Notes: generated by a model not told the origin, from the letters alone. A stretch of 64,000 bases of DNA from Pseudonocardia abyssalis (GCF_019263705.2 NZ_JADQDK010000001.1:4650001-4714000), one strand, 5' to 3'; positions 49,496 to 58,706 are shown, numbered from the stretch's first letter. Translations and numbers: made by a program.

Positions 49496-50521
49496 TCAGT
49501 CCCGGTCTGCTGTGACCCCAGTCTCATCCGTGCGGACGCCGCCGCGTTGCACGGCCGCGCCAGGCCGTTGTACGTGCGCGCCACCCCGGTAGTCGCTCGG
49601 CGAGCGCCCGTAGCGGGCCTTGAACGTGCGGCTGAAGTGGCTGATGTCGGAGAAGCCCCACCGGTGCGCGATCACCGAGATGGGCCGGTCGGTCTTCGTC
49701 AGGTCGTCGCGGGCCCGGGCGAGGCGGCGCACCCGGATCACCTCGCCGACCGTCTGCCCGGTGGCGTTGAAGACCCGGTTGACGGTGCGGATCGAGACGC
49801 CGTGGGCACTCGCGATCGACGTCGGCGTCACGGCGTCGAGCAGGTGCTGCTCGATGAACCGGTCCATCGACGCGCGCAGCGCGGGCCGGGCCGTGCTCGT
49901 CGACGGGACGTCGCCGTCGGCTCGCAGCGCCCCGATGAACAGCTCCAGCGTCGCGTTGCGGGCGGCCGCCACCGCGGACGGCGGCAGGTCGGGCAGGGCC
50001 ATGCTCAGCGTGTCGAGGTAGGTCGTGAGCAGCCGCGTCGCGGGCGACCGCCCGTCGAGCCGGATGCCGCCGGTCACCCACGTCCGCCCGCTGACCTCGT
50101 CGAGCGCCGCCCGCGGGATCAGCAGGCTCCGTTTCGACAGCGGCTCCCACACCGCGAACCGCGCCGGCTTCGTGCTGTCCCACGCCACGACGTCACCGGG
50201 CTTCAGCTCCGCCTCGACGCCGCACTGGCTGACGGTCTCGCGGCCCGCCCGGGTGATGAGGACGGTCACGAACTCGCCGTCGGTGTCGGCGACCTGCCTG
50301 CGCTGCCGCGTGCCCGAGCAGGGCCCGCACGCGCAGTCGACGAGCGCGAGGTCGTCGATCCACCAGCGGCGGATCCGGGCGTCGAAAGCGGGCGCGTCGG
50401 GCACCGACACCGTCCACGGCAGGTGGGTCGCCGACAGCATCTCCCGCCACTGCGACGCCCGGTCCCCCGGACCCGTCGCCCAGGCCTCGTGCCCGCGCGC
50501 CGTCCCGTGCTCGCGCGCCAT
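49496..50521 (-). CDS. AraC-family transcriptional regulator
   Basis: A protein of 341 residues from ATG 50521. The N-terminal AraC-binding-like domain contains VVAWDSTKPARFAVWEPLSK and a cysteine-rich insert, DCACGPCSGTR near residue 65, that is not typical for the family. The C-terminal double HTH includes SIASAHGVSIRTVNRVFNAT and ISVIAHRWGFSDISHFSRTF followed by KARYGRSPSDYR. The protein is of the NitR/OruR-like kind (AraC-binding-like domain plus HTH_18). Neighbours point to control of the hydrolase at 48565 and possibly the BKACE gene upstream. Confidence 0.9.
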   Translation of the reverse strand: MAREHGTARGHEAWATGPGDRASQWREMLSATHLPWTVSVPDAPAFDARIRRWWIDDLALVDCACGPCSGTRQRRQVADTDGEFVTVLITRAGRETVSQCGVEAELKPGDVVAWDSTKPARFAVWEPLSKRSLLIPRAALDEVSGRTWVTGGIRLDGRSPATRLLTTYLDTLSMALPDLPPSAVAAARNATLELFIGALRADGDVPSTSTARPALRASMDRFIEQHLLDAVTPTSIASAHGVSIRTVNRVFNATGQTVGEVIRVRRLARARDDLTKTDRPISVIAHRWGFSDISHFSRTFKARYGRSPSDYRGGAHVQRPGAAVQRGGVRTDETGVTADRD

Positions 50522-50615
50522 GGCCACCTCCGCCCGATGACGCCGTCGATCGGTCAGGCCGACGGTAGGCCCGGCGACGCACCGCCGACACCGTCATCCG
50601 CGTGAACCGTCCGGA

Positions 50616-51488
50616 TCAGCCGGCGCGGACCTCGGCCGCGGTCGCGAGGCCACCGCCCGCGTCGGCGATCAGCCGCGCGGCCCGCTCGACGAGTTCGCGG
50701 TTGCCGGTCGGGCAGCCCAGCGGCGCGTCCTCCAGCCCGACCCGGACGTGCCCGCCCGCCCGCACCGCCGCACCGATCAGCGGCTCGATCTCCACGCCGA
50801 GCCCCGCGACCATCCACGGCGCACCGGGCGCTTCGTCGCGCAGCAGCCGCAGGTAGGTCTGCAGCGCCCACTCCCGCGGTGGGAGCCCGAAGGTGAACTG
50901 CTCGGTGAACATGAACCGGTAGACCGGCTGCGGCACCCCCGGCGACGCGCGGTGCAGTGCCGCGCCGAGCCGCAGGAAGCCGGGCTCGTAGATCGCGTAC
51001 GACGGCGTCATGCGGTGCCCGGCGGCCAGGGCGAGGCCGTAGCGGACGTGCGACTCCGGGTTGGCGTAGACGAAGCCCTCCCGCCCCTGCGCGACGTCGT
51101 CGGCGAGGGAGATGTTGACCGACCCCGGGTCCACCACCGACCACTCGATCAGCCCGGCCTCCAGCAGCTTCTCGACGGCGGCGAACCGGGCGGCGGGCGA
51201 GAGCGGCTCCGCGGCGTCACCGCTGCCGGCGAACGGGATCGTCGGGCAGCAGACGACGTCCACGCGGGCCCGGATCCGTTCGATGATCGGCGCGTAGATC
51301 TCGTAGTCGTCGCGCTGGCGGCCGGTGCGCTCGTCGTAGGCGTGGAAGTGGACGACCGCCGCGCCCGCCGCCGCCGCGTCCAGTGCGTCCGCGACGATCT
51401 CGTCGGCGGTCACGGGGATGCCGGGCTGCCGGTCCCGACCCCACGGACCGTTGAGCGCTGCTTCGAGCCAGACCGTCATGGCCGCCAT
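50616..51488 (-). CDS. BKACE-family beta-keto acid cleavage enzyme (DUF849)
   Basis: A protein of 290 residues starting MAAMTVWLEAALNGPWG. The zinc-binding histidines are in VVHFHAYDERTGRQ, and other marks are VVCCPTIPFAGSGDAAEPLS, WSVVDPGSVNIS and the end block VRVGLEDAPLG. The family condenses a 3-keto acid with acetyl-CoA to acetoacetate plus a CoA ester; Kce (3-keto-5-aminohexanoate) is the model. Which keto acid is used depends on pocket residues that I cannot judge. GGAGG lies 8 nt before ATG 51488. Confidence 0.9.
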   Translation of the reverse strand: MAAMTVWLEAALNGPWGRDRQPGIPVTADEIVADALDAAAAGAAVVHFHAYDERTGRQRDDYEIYAPIIERIRARVDVVCCPTIPFAGSGDAAEPLSPAARFAAVEKLLEAGLIEWSVVDPGSVNISLADDVAQGREGFVYANPESHVRYGLALAAGHRMTPSYAIYEPGFLRLGAALHRASPGVPQPVYRFMFTEQFTFGLPPREWALQTYLRLLRDEAPGAPWMVAGLGVEIEPLIGAAVRAGGHVRVGLEDAPLGCPTGNRELVERAARLIADAGGGLATAAEVRAG

Positions 51489-51524
51489 TCTCGAGGCCTC
51501 CGGACCGTCCAGCACAACACCCTC

Positions 51525-51558
51525 TTGCACTGAAGAAAATCTACAGTTACCGTTACAG
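51525..51558 (+). promoter_or_regulatory. Putative hsp20 promoter with short repeats
   Basis: TTGCAC (51525-51530) and TACCGT (51548-51553) are 17 bp apart. CTACAGTTACCGTTACAG covers the -10 region and holds GTTAC twice, 6 bp apart. The stretch is conspicuously A/T-rich for this genome. The MerR-type gene downstream is a candidate binder. No HAIR-type (CTTGAGT) repeat is seen. Confidence 0.4.
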
Positions 51559-51636
51559 CTATCCGGAGGTCGTCGGACCAGCCGATCCCCTCCGGAGCAT
51601 CGCCGCCCGTTGCCGACAGGAGAGGAGTGACCCGCG

Positions 51637-52077
51637 ATGCTCATGCGCACCGACCCGTTCCGAGAGCTGGACAGACTCACCCAGCAGGCGTTCACCACGA
51701 ACCCCGGAACCTGGACCCGGCCCACCGCGATGCCGATGGACGCCTACCGCGACGGTGAACAGTTCGTCGTCTGCTTCGACCTCCCCGGGGTCGAACCCGA
51801 GGCGATCGAACTCGACGTGGAGCGCAACGTGCTGACGGTGAAGGCCGAGCGCCGCCCACGGATCACCGGCGAGCACGTGGAGATGCAGGTGGCCGAGCGG
51901 CCACTGGGCGTCTTCTCCCGGCAGCTGTTCCTGGGCGACACCCTCGATGTCGAGCACATCGACGCCGGCTACGAGGCCGGGGTTCTCACCTTGCGCATCC
52001 CCATCGCCGAGCGGGCGAAGCCGCGCAGGATCAGCATCAGGAACAGCGACGACGGGCACCGGAAGATCGACGCCTGA
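51637..52077 (+). CDS. Hsp20/alpha-crystallin small heat-shock protein
   Basis: A protein of 146 residues starting [20 protein letters not shown]. The alpha-crystallin domain runs from [20 protein letters not shown] to [20 protein letters not shown], including the [14 protein letters not shown] strand and the family G-V-L motif AGVLTLRIP. It acts as an ATP-independent chaperone. AGGAGAGG lies upstream of the ATG. The convergent MerR gene ends 82 bp downstream. Confidence 0.94.
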   Translation: MLMRTDPFRELDRLTQQAFTTNPGTWTRPTAMPMDAYRDGEQFVVCFDLPGVEPEAIELDVERNVLTVKAERRPRITGEHVEMQVAERPLGVFSRQLFLGDTLDVEHIDAGYEAGVLTLRIPIAERAKPRRISIRNSDDGHRKIDA

Positions 52078-52159
52078 GACCCGTCACCCGAGGTCAGGAG
52101 GTGTTCCGCCACCAGCACATCATCACGAGCGCAACCCACGATGCGGGGCCGTGTCGACC

Positions 52160-52489
52160 TCATCCCCCCGGGTCGACGCGGCCCCGCCGCTCGTCGGCCT
52201 CCAGCGTGGTGATGCGAGCCCGGGCCGTGTCGAGCTCATCCTGCAGCCCCACGATCCGGGCCGCGGCGTCCAGCGTCATGCCCTCGTCGAACAGCGTCCG
52301 CACCCGCGCGGCGAGATCGAGCTGGCGTCGTGAGTACCGACGGTGGCCCCCGTCGGAGCGCTGCGGCGTGAGCACGCCTGCGGCGTCGAGGCTGCGCAGG
52401 AATGCCGGCTGCACCTCCAGCAGCTCAGCGGCCTGGCCCATCGCGTAGGCCGGGTAGTCCTCGTCGTCAAGCCGACTGGTACCCGCCAC
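52160..52489 (-). CDS. MerR-family regulator (HspR-like)
   Basis: A protein of 109 residues from GTG 52489. The winged helix is YAMGQAAELLEVQPAFLRSL, with RSDGGHRRYSRRQLDLAARV, and a coiled-coil follows (DELDTARARITTLEADE). The N-terminal YPAYAMGQAAELLEVQPAFL is close to heat-shock MerR proteins. Adjacent to hsp20, it probably controls that gene; a stem-loop with 10-bp arms (52540-52574) lies in its upstream gap. No ligand cysteines are present, so metal sensing is not expected. Confidence 0.85.
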   Translation of the reverse strand: MAGTSRLDDEDYPAYAMGQAAELLEVQPAFLRSLDAAGVLTPQRSDGGHRRYSRRQLDLAARVRTLFDEGMTLDAAARIVGLQDELDTARARITTLEADERRGRVDPGG

Positions 52490-53400
52490 CGGCCACCCCT
52501 TTCCTCACCTCGACTCCGATCAGGACGGCGACACAGCAGGACGCGGGGTCCGACTGAGAGCCGAACCCCGCGTCGATGGGATCTTCACTGATCAAGAAGT
52601 TCGGGGGCTGTCCTGATGAGCATCCTCCGCGCGTCTCGAACCATCGCCGTCCCTGTGGCGCCTCTGACCTCCTGAGAAATCCTAAACCCGTCGATGCAGA
52701 TCCTGTCAAGCCCGGGCGGCAGACTGCTGCGACATCCCCCGCACTGCACCGCGACACCGGCACGACTGGAGAACCTCACAGGGGACGCCCGCGACCTCAC
52801 CGGCTCGCCCGATCCGGACCGCTCGGAGGGCCGGGCCCGCAGCCCTCGCCGCAGGGCGAATCACGACCGGCCCGGTCCGGCTGCAGATCGGCGCGGACCT
52901 CTTCCCGGCCCGTGCTTCCCGCACATGGCCGCACCCCGGCTCACCGGCCGGCCTGCATCCCGATCTCGCCGGAGGGGCGCGGCGCACGCCGACATCGGTC
53001 CGGGTGAGGTGCCGTGGACGGTCCTCCCCGTCCCCGGCGACGCGCTCTGCACACTGCACGAGTACGAGACCGGACCGATCGCGGCACTCCCTCTCGACAG
53101 CGCCGCCCGGACCGCGTCGTGCGCGGCGGCGGCACCGCACCCGCCTCCGGTCCGACCACCACTGAGTCTTGTGCGCCGACACTCCGACCACGAGTGCCAC
53201 ATCCTGCCCCCGGCAGCATCCGCCCGCCCTCCCGACGAGGCCTGATGGCGCGGCGACCGCGCAGCCCGGTTCGCAGATCACGAACGGCATCGACGCCCAG
53301 AGAAGTCGAACATCAGCGCCTTCACGCCGGACATGTCGCTCGGCTGGGTCACGCGGTGGCCTCCATCGGTGTGCGGTCGGAACTGGCGGGTCGCCACCGG
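52490..53400. other. About 0.9 kb without a convincing gene
   Basis: Several open frames cross this stretch, but none has a good start, ribosome site or recognisable domain. The only clear structure is a perfect stem of GACGCGGGGT (52540-52549) and ACCCCGCGTC (52565-52574) with a 15-nt loop. The longest frame (52694-53245, +) is Pro/Arg-rich in a way typical of non-coding high-GC DNA. It could be a decayed gene or a long leader for the neighbouring units. Confidence 0.5.
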
Positions 53401-53997
53401 CTACGGCTCGGCCGCCGCGAACATGTGCTGCATCCAGTACTCGAGGACCTTCGTGCTCGAGTCGCCGTCGTCAGGGCGGAGGACCCCGGTGATCGCGAGG
53501 CCGCGAAGGAAGATCAGCAAGGTCTCGAAGGCCGTCCTCGCCTGCGTCGGATCGACGCCATCCACGGCTTTCTCGAAGATCTCGCGCAGCGCCCGGCCCA
53601 GCTGGCGCTCGGGCGGCAGCAGCGCCGCACGCAGCTCGGGGTCGGTCCTGGCACTGACCCACAGCTCCAGCGCAGCCAGGAACGGCGGGCCCGACATCGC
53701 TGTGCGGATCGCCGCGACGACATGCGGGAGCGCGTCCGGTCCGGGCTCGATCTCCGCGGCAGCCGAGCGGAGCAGGACAAGGCGCTCGTCCGCGATGTGG
53801 TGGATCGCGGCTACCAGCAGGTCGGCCTTCGACGCGAAGTGATGGGTGAACGCGCCGCGTGACAGCTGCACGCGGTCCTGGATGCGCTGCGTCGTGGTGC
53901 CGGCGTAGCCGTACTCGACCAGGCAGGCGATCGCCGCTTCGAGCAGAAGCTGACGTGTCTGCTCGCGTTGCTGCTTACGGGTCAGAGTCGCTGCCAC
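53401..53997 (-). CDS. TetR-family repressor of the CoA-dependent catabolic operon
   Basis: A protein of 198 residues from GTG 53997 (VAATLTRKQQREQTR); an upstream GTG (54042) would add residues over the operator. The HTH reads LLLEAAIACLVEYGYAGTTT and then IQDRVQLSRGAFTHHFASKA. The C-terminal domain resembles the TetR_C_6-like group (LPHVVAAIRTAMSGPPFLAA). It is divergent from the crotonase-ligase-SDR operon, and a near-perfect 16-bp palindrome lies between. Acyl-CoA esters are common inducers of such repressors. Confidence 0.88.
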   Translation of the reverse strand: MAATLTRKQQREQTRQLLLEAAIACLVEYGYAGTTTQRIQDRVQLSRGAFTHHFASKADLLVAAIHHIADERLVLLRSAAAEIEPGPDALPHVVAAIRTAMSGPPFLAALELWVSARTDPELRAALLPPERQLGRALREIFEKAVDGVDPTQARTAFETLLIFLRGLAITGVLRPDDGDSSTKVLEYWMQHMFAAAEP

Positions 53998-54043
53998 AGC
54001 CAGCAGGTTACGACGCTCCCTCGCCCTTGTCACCCGTTTCACC

Positions 54044-54059
54044 GACCGACTAGTCTGTC
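54044..54059. promoter_or_regulatory. Putative TetR operator
   Basis: GACCGACTAGTCTGTC is a 16-bp palindrome with one mismatch (GACCGACT/AGTCGGTC). It sits 46 bp from the repressor start and 148 bp from the crotonase start. The pattern GACCGACT..AGTCGGTC resembles known operators of actinobacterial TetR regulators of lipid and steroid pathways. Confidence 0.7.
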
Positions 54060-54207
54060 AACGAATCAGGTGCGATTGCCTACGAACCTGCCGACACGAG
54101 CTGACGCAGCGACCCTGCGGTCCGTCGCCTCCCGGCCCCGTCGTGCCTGACGTTCACCATCTCCGAGCCGCCCGGCTGACCGGAGCCTGGATCCTTCGAG
54201 GAGCAGC

Positions 54208-55134
54208 ATGTCGACGCAGGAGTCGAGCCGCGAGTACGTCGAGCCCGAGCACGCCGTGCTCTACGAGGTCCGCGACCGCAAGGCCTATCTGACGCTCAAC
54301 CGGCCGGAGCGGCTCAACGCGATCACGCACGAGATGGGACGCGAGATCGCGGCCGCGGTAGCGCGCGCGAACGAGGACCCGGCGGTCCACGTGATCATCC
54401 TGCAAGGGGCAGGCCGGGCGTTCTGCTCCGGCTACGACCTGTACCGCTATGCCGAGGACGGGGTCGATACGCAGCCGCCGGTGTGGGATCCGATCCAGGA
54501 CTTCCAGATGATGAAGGCCAACACCGACAACTTCTTCAGCCTGTGGCGTTCGCTCAAGCCGACGATCGCGAAGGTCCATGGCTACGCCGTCGCCGGCGGA
54601 AGCGACATCGCGTTGTCGTGCGACCTGGTCGTGATGGCCGAGGACGCGAAGATCGGCTACATGCCTGCCCGCGTATGGGGCTGCCCGACCACCGCGATGT
54701 GGGTCTACCGGCTCGGCGCGGAGAAGGCCAAGCGGATGCTCCTGACCGGCGACAAGATCGACGGCCGCACCGCCGTCGACTGGGGACTTGTCATAGACGC
54801 CGTCCCCGCCGCCGACCTCGACTCCGCCGTCGAAGCACTCGCCGACCGCATCGCCGGCTCCCCGATCAACCAGCTCGTGATGCAGAAGATGATGGTCAAC
54901 CAGGCCTACGACAACATGGGCCTGCACAGCACACAGGTCATCGCCACCCTGTTCGACGGGATCACCCGCCACTCCCCCGAGGGCCGCTGGTTCCAGGACT
55001 TCTCCGCCGAGCACGGTTTCGCCGAGGCCGTCGACTGGCGCGACTCCGGCCGCTGGATCCCCAACGGCGGCGGCCCCGTGCCGACCGCCGAGGAGATCGC
55101 GGCAGGCAGGAACAGCGCGGGCACGAGCCACTAG
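54208..55134 (+). CDS. Enoyl-CoA hydratase/isomerase (crotonase) family protein
   Basis: A protein of 308 residues. The oxyanion-hole blocks GAGRAFCSGYDLYRY and AKVHGYAVAGGSDIALSCDL fit the crotonase fold, with later ARVWGCPTTAMWVYRLGAEK. A C-terminal extension from residue 255 (DFSAEHGFAEAVDWRDSGRW) is longer than in standard hydratases. The gene leads the operon followed by an acyl-CoA ligase (32 bp later) and two SDRs, suggesting breakdown of a CoA-activated acid. The reaction (hydration, isomerisation or hydrolysis) cannot be chosen from sequence alone. Confidence 0.9.
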   Translation: MSTQESSREYVEPEHAVLYEVRDRKAYLTLNRPERLNAITHEMGREIAAAVARANEDPAVHVIILQGAGRAFCSGYDLYRYAEDGVDTQPPVWDPIQDFQMMKANTDNFFSLWRSLKPTIAKVHGYAVAGGSDIALSCDLVVMAEDAKIGYMPARVWGCPTTAMWVYRLGAEKAKRMLLTGDKIDGRTAVDWGLVIDAVPAADLDSAVEALADRIAGSPINQLVMQKMMVNQAYDNMGLHSTQVIATLFDGITRHSPEGRWFQDFSAEHGFAEAVDWRDSGRWIPNGGGPVPTAEEIAAGRNSAGTSH

Positions 55135-55166
55135 CGGACCGACATCGTCAGGCAAGGAGGCATGAC

Positions 55167-56780
55167 ATGACCGGAAGTTCGTACCTGCCCGCTCAGACCG
55201 ACGCGAAGATCCTCGACATCACCGTAGGTGACCTCCTCCGCGAGGTCGCCGCCGCCGAGCCGGACCGCCACGCACTCATCGCCTGCGCGCCCGGCCGGAC
55301 GCCACGCATCTGGACCTACCGGGCCCTGCTCGACGACGCCGAGCGCGCGGCCCAGTGGCTCCTGACGAAGTTCCGGCCCGGCGAGCACATCACCGTGTGG
55401 GCGCCCAACGTCCCGGACTGGATCCTGCTCCAGTACGGAGCCGCACTCGCCGGGCTCGTCCTTGTCACGGCCAACCCCGCGCTCCGCGCGGGCGAGCTCG
55501 AGTACGTCCTGCGACAGTCAAAGTCGGTCGGGATCGCCTACAGCGACTCATTCCGCGGCACGGACATGGCGGCGATCGCGGACGAGGTCCGGGGCCATGT
55601 GCCCGAGGTCCGTGAAGCAATCCGTTTCGACACCTGGTACTCGGACCTGCCGAACTGCTTCGGGGCCGACCAGGAGCTGCCGATCGTGGCGCCCACCGCG
55701 GCGGCGCAGCTGCAGTACACCTCCGGCACGACCGGGTTCCCCAAGGGCGCGCTGCTGCACCACCGCGGCCTCATCACCTCGGCCGCATACGTCCACGAGC
55801 GGGCCCAGTTCCCTCGTCACGGGGTCTGGGTGACCGCACTACCGCTGTTCCACACCGCGGCCTGCGCGATGTCGGTCCTCGGCACCGCGGTCAGCCGCGG
55901 AACCATCGTGGTGTGCCAGCTGTTCGACCCGACCCTCGTCCTGACGGCGCTGCAGGAGTACCGCGCCGACCTGTACGCCGGCGTGCCGGCGATGATGATC
56001 GCCTTGCTCGCGCACCCGGACTTCGAGAGCTTCGACCTCTCCTCGCTCTCCGTCGCCATCTCCGGCGGCGACGCCGTCCCGCCCGAGCTCGTCCGCGAGG
56101 TGGAACAGCGCTTCGGCGCGCGCTTCTCCACCGTCTACGGGCAGACCGAGCTCAGCCCGATCATCACCCAGACCAGCCCGGACGACACGATCGACGACAA
56201 GTGCGGCACCGTCGGCAGGCCACTGCCCAACGTCGAGATCAGCGTCGTGGCGCCCGGAACCACCGACCCCGTCGCCATCGGCGAGCAGGGCGAGATCTGC
56301 GCGCGCGGCTACCAGGCCATGCTCGGGTACTTCGACATGCCCGAGCAGACCGCCCAGACGATCGACGCCACGGGCTGGCTCCACACCGGCGATCTGGGCG
56401 TGCTCGACGAGCGCGGCTACCTGCGCGTCACCGGCCGGATCAAGGACATGATCATCCGAGGCGGGGAGAACATCTACCCTCGCGAGATCGAGGCAGTGCT
56501 CACCGATCACCCGGCGGTGGCCGGCGCCATCGTCGTCGGCGTCCCCGACGCGCAGTGGGGCGAGATCGTCGCCGCGATCATCGAACCGAGCGACGCCGCG
56601 AACCCGCCGACGGCGAAGGAGCTGCACGACATCGTCCGCAGTCGGCTCGCCCCGGCCAAGACCCCCCGGGACTGGTACCTGAGCGGACAGATGCCCGTCA
56701 ACGCGATGGGCAAGCTGCAGAAGTTCGTCCTGCGTGAGCAGATCACCGCCGAGCGGCTCGACCGGCTGCCGGAGAAATGA
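55167..56780 (+). CDS. Acyl-CoA ligase (FadD/DitJ-like)
   Basis: A protein of 537 residues from ATG 55167 with AAGGAGG 6 nt upstream. The AMP-binding signature YTSGTTGFPKGALL, the adenine-binding VYGQTELSPI, and the hinge GRIKDMIIRGGENIYPREIE are intact; the catalytic lysine is in MGKLQKF near the C terminus. The last block QKFVLREQITAERLDRLPEK is normal. It activates a free acid to its CoA ester for the neighbouring crotonase and SDRs. The acid is not known; medium-chain, cyclic or terpenoid acids are possible. Confidence 0.92.
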   Translation: MTGSSYLPAQTDAKILDITVGDLLREVAAAEPDRHALIACAPGRTPRIWTYRALLDDAERAAQWLLTKFRPGEHITVWAPNVPDWILLQYGAALAGLVLVTANPALRAGELEYVLRQSKSVGIAYSDSFRGTDMAAIADEVRGHVPEVREAIRFDTWYSDLPNCFGADQELPIVAPTAAAQLQYTSGTTGFPKGALLHHRGLITSAAYVHERAQFPRHGVWVTALPLFHTAACAMSVLGTAVSRGTIVVCQLFDPTLVLTALQEYRADLYAGVPAMMIALLAHPDFESFDLSSLSVAISGGDAVPPELVREVEQRFGARFSTVYGQTELSPIITQTSPDDTIDDKCGTVGRPLPNVEISVVAPGTTDPVAIGEQGEICARGYQAMLGYFDMPEQTAQTIDATGWLHTGDLGVLDERGYLRVTGRIKDMIIRGGENIYPREIEAVLTDHPAVAGAIVVGVPDAQWGEIVAAIIEPSDAANPPTAKELHDIVRSRLAPAKTPRDWYLSGQMPVNAMGKLQKFVLREQITAERLDRLPEK

Positions 56781-57562
56781 CGATGAGTCTCGACCTCGAT
56801 GGCGCGGGCGTGGTCATCACCGGCGGTGGCGCGGGGATCGGCGCTGCTCTCGCGCGGGCCTTCGCCGCTCGCGGGGCCCGCGTTGTCGTCGGCGATCTCG
56901 ACGAGCGGGCAGCCACCGCCGTCGCGGAGCAGGTCGGCGGGCTCGCGGTCGGTGGCGATGCCGCCACTGCGGACGGTATCGACCGGCTGCTGGACGCCGC
57001 GCACGCCCGTCTCGGCACGATCGACCTCTACTGCGCCAATGCCGGCATCGCACCCCACGGCGGACCGGACGCGCCCGAGCAGCTCTGGAGCGCGGCGTGG
57101 GAGGTCAACGTGATGGCGCATGTCCGCGCGGCGCAGCGGCTGCTCCCTAGCTGGCTCGATCGCGGCCAAGGCCGGTTCCTCGCGACCGTCTCTGCCGCCG
57201 GCCTGCTGACGATGCTCGGCTCGGCCCCGTACTCCGTCAGCAAGCACGCTGCTCTCGCGTTCGCCGAATGGCTCTCGGCGACCTACCGGCACCGCGGGAT
57301 CACCGTCCAGGCGCTGTGCCCGCAGGGCGTGCGAACCGACATGCTCGCAAACGCCGAACCCGATGAGCAGCTGATCATGAACGAGGGCGCGATCGAGCCG
57401 GAGACTGTCGCCGAGCTCGTCGTCGACGCGCTCGGCGACGACCGCTTCCTGATCCTGCCGCACCCCGAGGTGGCCGAGTTCTATCGCAGCCGTGCCTCCG
57501 ACACCGACCGCTGGATCGGTGGCATGAACAGGCTGCAGCAGAAGATCGAACGCGCCACCTGA
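56777..57562 (+). CDS. Short-chain dehydrogenase/reductase (SDR), first copy
   Basis: A protein of 261 residues; the ATG overlaps the ligase stop (ATGA). The cofactor site ITGGGAGIGAALARAFAARG and acidic D in VVVGDLDE point to NAD(H). NAG is CANAGIAPH; the catalytic tyrosine is in YSVSKHAALAFAEWL, with Ser in TVSAAG. The C-terminal part lacks the usual dimer block of 3-oxoacyl reductases. It likely oxidises a hydroxyacyl-CoA in the same pathway. Confidence 0.9.
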   Translation: MTMSLDLDGAGVVITGGGAGIGAALARAFAARGARVVVGDLDERAATAVAEQVGGLAVGGDAATADGIDRLLDAAHARLGTIDLYCANAGIAPHGGPDAPEQLWSAAWEVNVMAHVRAAQRLLPSWLDRGQGRFLATVSAAGLLTMLGSAPYSVSKHAALAFAEWLSATYRHRGITVQALCPQGVRTDMLANAEPDEQLIMNEGAIEPETVAELVVDALGDDRFLILPHPEVAEFYRSRASDTDRWIGGMNRLQQKIERAT

Positions 57563-57609
57563 GCTCCGGCGATCGCCCCATCATCGATCCCCGACCCCGA
57601 GGACACTTC

Positions 57610-58383
57610 GTGCCCAGCACCTTGTTCGACCTCTCCGGCAACACCGCCGTCGTCACTGGCGGCACCAGCGGCATCGGCATCATGGTGGCCCGCGGTCTGC
57701 TCGACGCCGGCGCGAAGGTCGTCATCAGCTCACGCAAGCCGGACGGTTGCGCGGCCGCCGTGCGAGAGCTCGCCGATGTCGGCGACGTCCACGCGATCCC
57801 CGCCGACCTCAGCAGCGAGGCCGAGTGCGTCCGCCTGGCCGACGAGGTCGCCCGGCAGAGCGGCGGCACCCACATCCTCGTCAACAACGCGGGAGCGAAC
57901 TGGGCCGCGCCGCTCGCGGAGTTCCCTGCCGCCGCGTGGGACAAGGTGCTCGACCTGAACTTGAAGTCGCCGTTCTTCCTCACGCGGGCCTTCCTGCCTG
58001 CGCTGGAAGAGACCGCCACCGGTGACGACCCAGCCCGCGTCATCAACGTCGGCTCGATCGACGGGCTGCACGTCCCGCACATGAGCACCTACGCGTACTC
58101 GTCGAGCAAGGCCGCGCTGCACCACCTCACGCGCGTCCTCGCTGCCGAGCTCGGACCGCGGGGGATCACGGTCAACGCGGTGGCGCCCGGTCCGTTCGCC
58201 TCCGAGATGATGGCTGCGACCCTCGACACGGACGGCGACCGGATCGCCGCGATGTCTCCTCTCGGGCGTATCGGACGCCCGGACGACATGGCCGGCGTCG
58301 TCACCTACCTAGCCTCACGCGCTGGCGCGTACGTGACGGGGGCGGTCATTCCTGTGGACGGCGGAATCTCTACAACGCTCTAG
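57610..58383 (+). CDS. Short-chain dehydrogenase/reductase (SDR), second copy
   Basis: A protein of 257 residues, GTG start 47 bp after the first SDR. VVTGGTSGIGIMVARGLLDA, NNAGANWAAP, Ser in NVGSIDGLH and the catalytic YAYSSSKAALHHLTRVLA are complete; the C-terminal VTGAVIPVDGGISTTL is typical of FabG-type enzymes. Basic Arg in SSRKPDG after the second strand suggests NADP(H). With the first copy it gives the operon both an NAD and an NADP enzyme. Confidence 0.9.
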   Translation: MPSTLFDLSGNTAVVTGGTSGIGIMVARGLLDAGAKVVISSRKPDGCAAAVRELADVGDVHAIPADLSSEAECVRLADEVARQSGGTHILVNNAGANWAAPLAEFPAAAWDKVLDLNLKSPFFLTRAFLPALEETATGDDPARVINVGSIDGLHVPHMSTYAYSSSKAALHHLTRVLAAELGPRGITVNAVAPGPFASEMMAATLDTDGDRIAAMSPLGRIGRPDDMAGVVTYLASRAGAYVTGAVIPVDGGISTTL

Positions 58384-58527
58384 GAACTTCAGCTTGTCGG
58401 TGACGGTCGCCATACTCAGTGACTGTGGCTGCGCAGCTCCGGTTTCCAGCGTGGGTGGTTCCTCCGCCTCATGCCGTGGAGGAGTGTTCGCGGGTCGTTG
58501 ATCGCCGCATGGAGCTCGGAAAACGAT

Positions 58528-58560
58528 CAGGCCCTGACCGTTGATGCTGGTCAGGGCCTG
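58528..58560. terminator. Perfect 12-bp hairpin terminator
   Basis: CAGGCCCTGACC (58528-58539) and GGTCAGGGCCTG (58549-58560) form a perfect stem with a 9-nt loop, between the SDR operon and the minus-strand tRNA-Arg. It can serve transcripts from both sides. Confidence 0.8.
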
Positions 58561-58571
58561 TGTCGTGGTGG

Positions 58572-58644
58572 TGCGCCCGAAGGGATTCGAACCCCTAACC
58601 TTCTGATCCGTAGTCAGATGCTCTATCCGTTGAGCTACGGGCGC
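58572..58644 (-). tRNA. tRNA-Arg(ACG)
   Basis: Minus strand: acceptor GCGCCCG/CGGGCGC, anticodon loop CTACGGA with anticodon ACG, T arm AGGGGTTCGAATCCCTT. Length is 73 nt without CCA; CCA appears to be encoded (58569-58571). This is the substrate of the TadA enzyme encoded at 16067. Confidence 0.95.
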
Positions 58645-58706
58645 CCTGTGTTGCGTGTGCTTGTCTTCAGTTGTGAACCTCGGCAGCCTAACAGGCCACG
58701 TCGGAG

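Noticed and set aside
52694..53245. Plus-strand frame of 183 codons in the gap after the MerR gene
   Set aside because: No ribosome site or motif, Pro/Arg/Ala-rich in a way typical of non-coding DNA here.
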